The notes beneath the pieces are model-generated. The model was not told the DNA's origin. It searched no databases and saw nothing but the letters and a program-made list of their open reading frames with translations. From assembly GCA_903899795.1 (NCBI GenBank), contig CAIUKX010000297.1, positions 1-10,873 on the forward strand: DNA of 10,873 bases, written 5' to 3'. This document shows, piece after piece, positions 7,281 through 10,873 of this stretch. This DNA is from an uncultured Flavobacteriales bacterium. Its GTDB lineage: Bacteria > Bacteroidota > Bacteroidia > Flavobacteriales_D > Crocinitomicaceae. The stretch's first letter is position 1. Every line of letters begins with the position of its first letter. The translations under genes and the position numbers were made by a program.

Positions 7281-7379
7281 CTGACAAAAAATAAGACGAT
7301 CCTGTCCTTTTGTGTCTGAATCATGACTTTCTGACAGATTTTATTCGAAAAAGGTTGATCATCCTTTCAGTTACTGTCA
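7281..7379 (-). promoter_or_regulatory. Cluster of TGTC/GACA elements upstream of dnaK
   Basis: Five related elements lie within 99 bases, 87-185 bases before the dnaK ATG. On the + strand they are CTGACA (7281-7286), CCTGTCC (7301-7307), TGTCTGA (7313-7319), CTGACAG (7331-7337) and CTGTCA (7374-7379). Two of them also form a direct TGAC-N7-TGAC arrangement (7324-7337). No CIRCE element and no exact TAnnTTTG box is visible; TATTTTTTG near 7293-7285 is one base too long. A heat-shock operator or alternative promoter is an inference from position and repetition. The gap 7195-7454 contains no supported gene. Confidence 0.3.
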
Positions 7380-7401
7380 TAAATTCAAAAGGTATCTAAA
7401 C

Positions 7402-7430
7402 AAAAAAATCCGCTCTAGACAAACGGATTT
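7402..7430 (-). terminator. Intrinsic terminator of the adhesin-porP unit
   Basis: On the minus strand AAATCCG (7430-7424) pairs with CGGATTT (7412-7406) around an 11-base loop and continues into a run of seven Ts. It lies 25 bases past the stop of the PorP-SPOR gene and separates that unit from the dnaK promoter region. Confidence 0.88.
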
Positions 7431-7454
7431 AAATTGTAGTGAAAATTCTTTCTA

Positions 7455-9047
7455 TTATTCTAAGGTTAATACCCAAACATCCGGATAATCTGACTTAATT
7501 CCATCTAATTTACCAAGTGCATTCGTCTTATCAGTTGTCATATATACAACAATTTCATAAATACTGTTCACTTTATTCTGAATAATAACAGCAGTTTGAT
7601 ATCCTTTTCTTTTTGCATCTCTAGCAAAAATCTTAGCATTATCTACACTTGTAAAGGCTCCAATGATAACATAGTAACCTGCTTTAACAGACGTTCCACC
7701 AGGTACAGAAATATACCCTTTACTATTATCAGTTTTCGAGTGAATATCCTTTTCTGCCAGCTCTTGTGCCATTTTCAAAGAATCTTCTTTTTCTTTTTTC
7801 TCTCTCAATTCTTTTTCAAGCTTCTCTTTTTCTTCTGCTAACTTTTTCTTTTCAGCTTCAGACGCCGGATCATTCTTTTTGTGAGTATCACTAGGATTGT
7901 GAACATCGCCAGGATTATGAGTATGCGCTTTAGCATCTATCTCCTTGATTTTCTCTTTCAAACGCTCAATTTCAACAGTATTTGAATCTACTTGTTGTTG
8001 TAAAGAATCTAATTTCAATTGTTTAATCGAATCATTCTTTGTTAAAGAATCAATCTCCATTGCCTGAATTGAATCATGTTCTTCCAGTCTCTGAATTTTC
8101 TTCATCAATGTATCCCAAAGTGGAGGTTCAGTAGTAGGATCATTTGAAGCGAATGTATAACTTAACAAGAACTCAGAAGTTGTACCTGTGTATTTACGAA
8201 TTTTACTAATTCCCATATCGTAAGCATACCCAAAACTCAAACTTTTATATCGGATACCTGCACTAACTGCCACCGCATAATTGCTATGGTAAGTAACTCC
8301 AACCCAACCTCGTCTTTTCCAATCTACAACTCCATTGAAATCGTATTGAAATGGAGCTCCTGCAACGCTTCTTATCATTAACAAAGGATAAGCTGTTATT
8401 CCTCTTGATTGATTGACATCAAAAACATATTTAACCGACCCGTAATAGTGACGAGCCATATTATAGGTTCCTGTCATACCAACATTATTGGTGTAGTTTA
8501 CTTTATTTCCCATTAATTGTGGAATTGCAAAACCAACTTCTAATTTTTTCCAGTTGTATGCTAAACCGAAATCAACATTAAGAACTGTTCTCGCTTGTTG
8601 TTGTGAATTTAAAATCGGATCCGAATTATCTAATACGATAATTTTAGAAAAGTTGATTTTATTACTGATCGCACCTAGAGCTAATCCAAAAGTCAAATGA
8701 TGATTTTTTGCCTGATCCAAAGCAATTCGATACGAATATGAAGCATTGAACCCAGTTCTGCTCAAAATATCTGTTACATCTGAATAAGCGTATAAACCTA
8801 AACCAACTCCATCTCTTTTCACTGGACCATCAATCGAAAAATACGTCGTTTGAGGTGTCCCTGAAATACCAGCCCACTGAGTTCTATGCGTAATAAAAGC
8901 ATTGGTAGAACCTTTATTTCCTGTCAAAGCCGGATTCGTAATGAACTGATTTGAGTAATACTGACTACTAAATGGCATCTGTTGAGCAGTTGCATTTTGC
9001 AATACAATAAGAACAAATAATACGAAAGTTATAACTGAATTTCTCAT
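7455..9047 (-). CDS. PorP/SprF family type IX secretion outer-membrane protein with C-terminal SPOR domain
   Basis: Outer-membrane beta-barrel family that works with the T9SS, apparently receiving or anchoring cargo with type B C-terminal domains. The 530 residues begin with a signal peptide (hydrophobic 4-16, ATA cleavage site at 19-21). The PorP/SprF domain covers about 22-300: it starts QQMPFSSQYYSNQFITNPAL and ends in an aromatic-terminated strand SEFLLSYTF. Residues 310-372 are a coiled coil with DSI/DSL every 6-8 residues. A His/Asn/Pro-rich stretch follows (375-394), then a charged Lys/Glu helix (396-432). Residues about 457-530 look like a SPOR domain (GYYVIIGAFTSVDNAKIFA), which in other proteins binds denuded peptidoglycan glycans. 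This exceeds the usual ~300-350 residues of the family by the whole C-terminal part. It lies 35 bases after the adhesin gene, as sprF follows sprB. The SPOR assignment is from the sequence pattern. Confidence 0.9.
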   Translation of the reverse strand: MRNSVITFVLFVLIVLQNATAQQMPFSSQYYSNQFITNPALTGNKGSTNAFITHRTQWAGISGTPQTTYFSIDGPVKRDGVGLGLYAYSDVTDILSRTGFNASYSYRIALDQAKNHHLTFGLALGAISNKINFSKIIVLDNSDPILNSQQQARTVLNVDFGLAYNWKKLEVGFAIPQLMGNKVNYTNNVGMTGTYNMARHYYGSVKYVFDVNQSRGITAYPLLMIRSVAGAPFQYDFNGVVDWKRRGWVGVTYHSNYAVAVSAGIRYKSLSFGYAYDMGISKIRKYTGTTSEFLLSYTFASNDPTTEPPLWDTLMKKIQRLEEHDSIQAMEIDSLTKNDSIKQLKLDSLQQQVDSNTVEIERLKEKIKEIDAKAHTHNPGDVHNPSDTHKKNDPASEAEKKKLAEEKEKLEKELREKKEKEDSLKMAQELAEKDIHSKTDNSKGYISVPGGTSVKAGYYVIIGAFTSVDNAKIFARDAKRKGYQTAVIIQNKVNSIYEIVVYMTTDKTNALGKLDGIKSDYPDVWVLTLE

Positions 9048-9082
9048 CTTTATATAATTTTGTTTTCTTATTCTACTTCTGT

Positions 9083-10873
9083 TTACTTAATTGCATGTAA
9101 AATAGTTACAGCTCCCTTGTAAACTTTATCGGATCCTGCAAATTTCACAATGTAATAATAGGTCGCATCCGGTAAATCTTTCCCTTTGTATTTTCCATCC
9201 CAATTATTTGAGTAATTAGTGTCCTCAAATACGATTACCCCATCTCTATTCACTACAATAACCTCAGTGTTAGGAAATTTATCAATACTTTGAATATTCC
9301 AAGTATCATTTTTTCCATCTCCGTTTGGAGTCATTGTATTAGCAATAATCAAATTGAAATCATTAAGTACTACAACCGTTACAGCATCTGTACTTTTACA
9401 TCCATTTAAATGAGTTGCCACTACTTGATACGTTGTTGTCGAATCAGGTGAAGCTAACGGGTTATGCACAAACGGATCATCCAATGAAGCTGATGGTGAC
9501 CAAACCCAAGTTACAATCGATCCTCCAGTTGCGTTTAATGTAACCGAATTCCCTATATTCAGAGTATCATCAACACCTGCATTCACAGGAACGGCCGGAG
9601 CAGCATTAACATTTACAGTAAAGATTGCTGTCGGAGCAATTGCCGGAACACAAGGAACTGTACTTGTAACTGTCATCGTCAATGTCACTACATTTCCAGC
9701 GTCACCAGCTCCTGCTTTATAGGTAGGAGTTAATGTTGAAGCATTTGTTAGTGTTCCTGTTCCGTTTGAGGTCCAAAGCACAGTACCATTTGTAGCAGTT
9801 GCACCATTAACAGTTACAGAATCATTCACACAAATAGTTGCTACACCACCAGCGGTTGCTGTCGGTAATGGATTAACATTTATTGTATAAGTAGCTGTCG
9901 CTGTTGCCGTACCACATGTATTTGTTCCCGTAACTGTCATTGTTAATATGACTGTATTTCCTGCATCAGCAGCAGTGGCTGTGTAGGTTGGTGTTAATGT
10001 TCCACCATTAGTCAATGTTCCTGTACCATTATGTGACCAAGCTATCGTACCATTAGCTGAAGCAGCACCTGATACAGTAGCAGCTTCGTCTGAACATATT
10101 GTTGATGTTCCACCTGCAGAAGCTGTAGGTAAAGGATCTAATGATACAGTAACTTCAGCGGAAAGATCTGAACAACCACCTGAGGTAACTGTTCTTACAA
10201 AGTAAGTTGTTGCATTCAAGTTTGCAGTTGTATAATTCGATCCGTTATTTACACCTGGTGCTGGATTATAAGGTCCGCCTGAAACCAAACTAGTTTCCCA
10301 TAAATATGTATAGTTACCATCTCCACCTGCAACAGCTCCACCAATCAATGTTGTAGAAGTTCCGTCACAAATGGTAACATCTGTACCTGCAGTATTACCA
10401 CTAATCACAGGATTAATTGTAATTGAACCGATTTCAGTTGCTCCACCACAAGGTCCTGTTGATGTTACATCATAGAAGAAAGTTCCTATTGCTGTTGGTG
10501 TTCCTGTAATTGTGAATACACCTGCTGCAAATGTCCCTGCTACTCCCGGAGGTAAAGCTCCAGCAGAAATAACTGCTCCTGTCGCACCGCCCCCCACTGC
10601 ATAAGTTATGTCTACGATTGGAGTACCCAAGCATAAACTTTGAGAATTTGTAAACGCTGCAGATGTCAACGCAATAGTTTGAGAGATTACTGCAATCGTT
10701 CCACTTAATGTTGCTGCCGTACAAGCACCACCTGAAGTTGTAACTGTAAAACTGTAAGGGCTACCTACTCCAGAAGTAGGTGTTCCTGTAATTGTAAATA
10801 CTCCTGCGGCAAATGTTCCTGTTACTCCTGGAGGTAATGAACCAGCAGTTATGGAAGCTCCTGTAGCACCACC
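9083..10873 (-). CDS. Large repeat-rich surface protein with gliding-motility-associated (CHU_C, type B T9SS) C-terminal domain, 5' end outside window
   Basis: Probably a secreted or cell-surface adhesin exported by the T9SS. The frame is open to the window edge, so the true start and signal peptide lie outside; the TTG at 10669 is internal. The 596 visible residues are rich in Thr, Gly, Ala and Val with regularly spaced Cys. In order: two He_PIG-like Ig domains (1-62 and 95-155, both with LPPGV and GTFAAGVFTITGTPT); an Ig-like domain (156-245); two tandem Ig-like copies (247-334, 335-423) with GTGTLTN and TLTPTY; a PKD-like domain (424-503, VWSPSASLDDP); and the CHU_C domain (504-596) with NTMTPNGDGKNDTWNI, a VVNRDGVIVFE strand and DLPDATYYYIVKF, ending HAIK. 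Type B domains need PorP/SprF partners, and such a gene follows 35 bases downstream. Ligand and total length are unknown. Confidence 0.93.
   Translation of the reverse strand, partial: GGATGASITAGSLPPGVTGTFAAGVFTITGTPTSGVGSPYSFTVTTSGGACTAATLSGTIAVISQTIALTSAAFTNSQSLCLGTPIVDITYAVGGGATGAVISAGALPPGVAGTFAAGVFTITGTPTAIGTFFYDVTSTGPCGGATEIGSITINPVISGNTAGTDVTICDGTSTTLIGGAVAGGDGNYTYLWETSLVSGGPYNPAPGVNNGSNYTTANLNATTYFVRTVTSGGCSDLSAEVTVSLDPLPTASAGGTSTICSDEAATVSGAASANGTIAWSHNGTGTLTNGGTLTPTYTATAADAGNTVILTMTVTGTNTCGTATATATYTINVNPLPTATAGGVATICVNDSVTVNGATATNGTVLWTSNGTGTLTNASTLTPTYKAGAGDAGNVVTLTMTVTSTVPCVPAIAPTAIFTVNVNAAPAVPVNAGVDDTLNIGNSVTLNATGGSIVTWVWSPSASLDDPFVHNPLASPDSTTTYQVVATHLNGCKSTDAVTVVVLNDFNLIIANTMTPNGDGKNDTWNIQSIDKFPNTEVIVVNRDGVIVFEDTNYSNNWDGKYKGKDLPDATYYYIVKFAGSDKVYKGAVTILHAIK
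9605..10135 (-). repeat. Two tandem Ig-like repeat units within the adhesin
   Basis: Copy A (9872-10135, 88 codons) and copy B (9605-9871, 89 codons) abut directly. Both open with PLPTA-AGG-TIC, continue with a GTGTLTN-TLTPTY core, DAGN, and LTMTVT, and end in INVN or VNVN. Each keeps two Cys at equivalent places, suggesting a disulphide per domain. They have diverged at many positions, so the duplication is not very recent. Confidence 0.85.
10409..10873 (-). repeat. Two He_PIG-like repeat units, period 94 codons, running off the window
   Basis: The unit starting at 10873 and the one starting at 10591 (period 282 bases) both read GGATGA, then LPPGV-GTFAAGVFTITGTPT, then a Cys-bearing strand. 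The GTFAAGVFTITGTPT core is identical in the two copies at protein level, with mostly synonymous changes in DNA. The array probably continues beyond the window. Confidence 0.8.

Noticed and set aside
9083..10669. Treating the adhesin as a complete 528-residue protein starting at 10669
   Set aside because: That start is a TTG inside a repeat domain, the frame is open to the window edge with clear homologous repeat sequence, and there is no signal peptide at that point.
10470..10724. 84-codon minus-strand frame overlapping the adhesin
   Set aside because: It is an alternative frame within the repeat-encoding region, with low-complexity content and no independent support.
9605..10873. Repeats near the right edge as a CRISPR array or mobile element
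   Set aside because: The repeats are in-frame Ig-like domain duplications of 260-280 bases, diverged at synonymous sites, with no short direct repeat/spacer pattern or transposase.

Overview
The window reads as chromosomal DNA of an AT-rich member of the Bacteroidota, most likely the order Flavobacteriales. The main reasons are a PorP/SprF-family protein beside a protein with a gliding-motility-type C-terminal domain (both belong to the type IX secretion system, T9SS, which is confined to this phylum), a DnaK whose phosphate-2 motif reads GGGTHDVSILELG, matches to the phylum's TAnnTTTG -7 promoter element, and A/T-rich start contexts mostly without Shine-Dalgarno sequences. The species cannot be fixed from sequence alone; a Fluviicola/Crocinitomicaceae-like bacterium is a guess.

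Positions 1-3019 (+ strand) hold the conserved translation operon thrS (5' end cut by the window edge) - infC - rpmI - rplT, closed by a strong intrinsic terminator. The infC-rpmI gap carries a possible structured leader, in the same place as the L20-controlled region of other bacteria. From 3027 onward every gene is on the minus strand. First come three small single-gene units: a GH19 endolysin/chitinase-like enzyme without a signal peptide, a stand-alone GyrI-like (AraC effector-binding) domain protein, and an NADPH-dependent FMN reductase family flavoprotein. dnaK follows as a single gene with its own terminator and no grpE or dnaJ beside it; its upstream region contains a cluster of TGTC/GACA elements.

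Positions 7402-10873 are a cell-surface module. A long repeat-rich adhesin-like protein, open at the right edge of the window, ends in a CHU_C/type B T9SS sorting domain. It is followed 35 bases downstream by a PorP/SprF outer-membrane protein fused through a coiled coil to a C-terminal SPOR domain, and then by a terminator. The order adhesin then PorP/SprF matches the sprB-sprF arrangement, in which the PorP/SprF partner serves secretion or anchoring of its adjacent cargo. The SPOR fusion suggests that this outer-membrane complex is tied to peptidoglycan.

There is no gene-free stretch longer than 300 bases. The largest gaps are 7195-7454, 5044-5277, 3618-3809 and 4299-4488, and they contain the terminators and candidate control sites listed. 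I saw no tRNA, rRNA, CRISPR array, insertion sequence or prophage block. Most of the window is ordinary core genome. The items most worth a second look are the PorP-SPOR fusion with its adhesin, the infC-rpmI leader, the signal-less GH19 enzyme and the dnaK upstream region.
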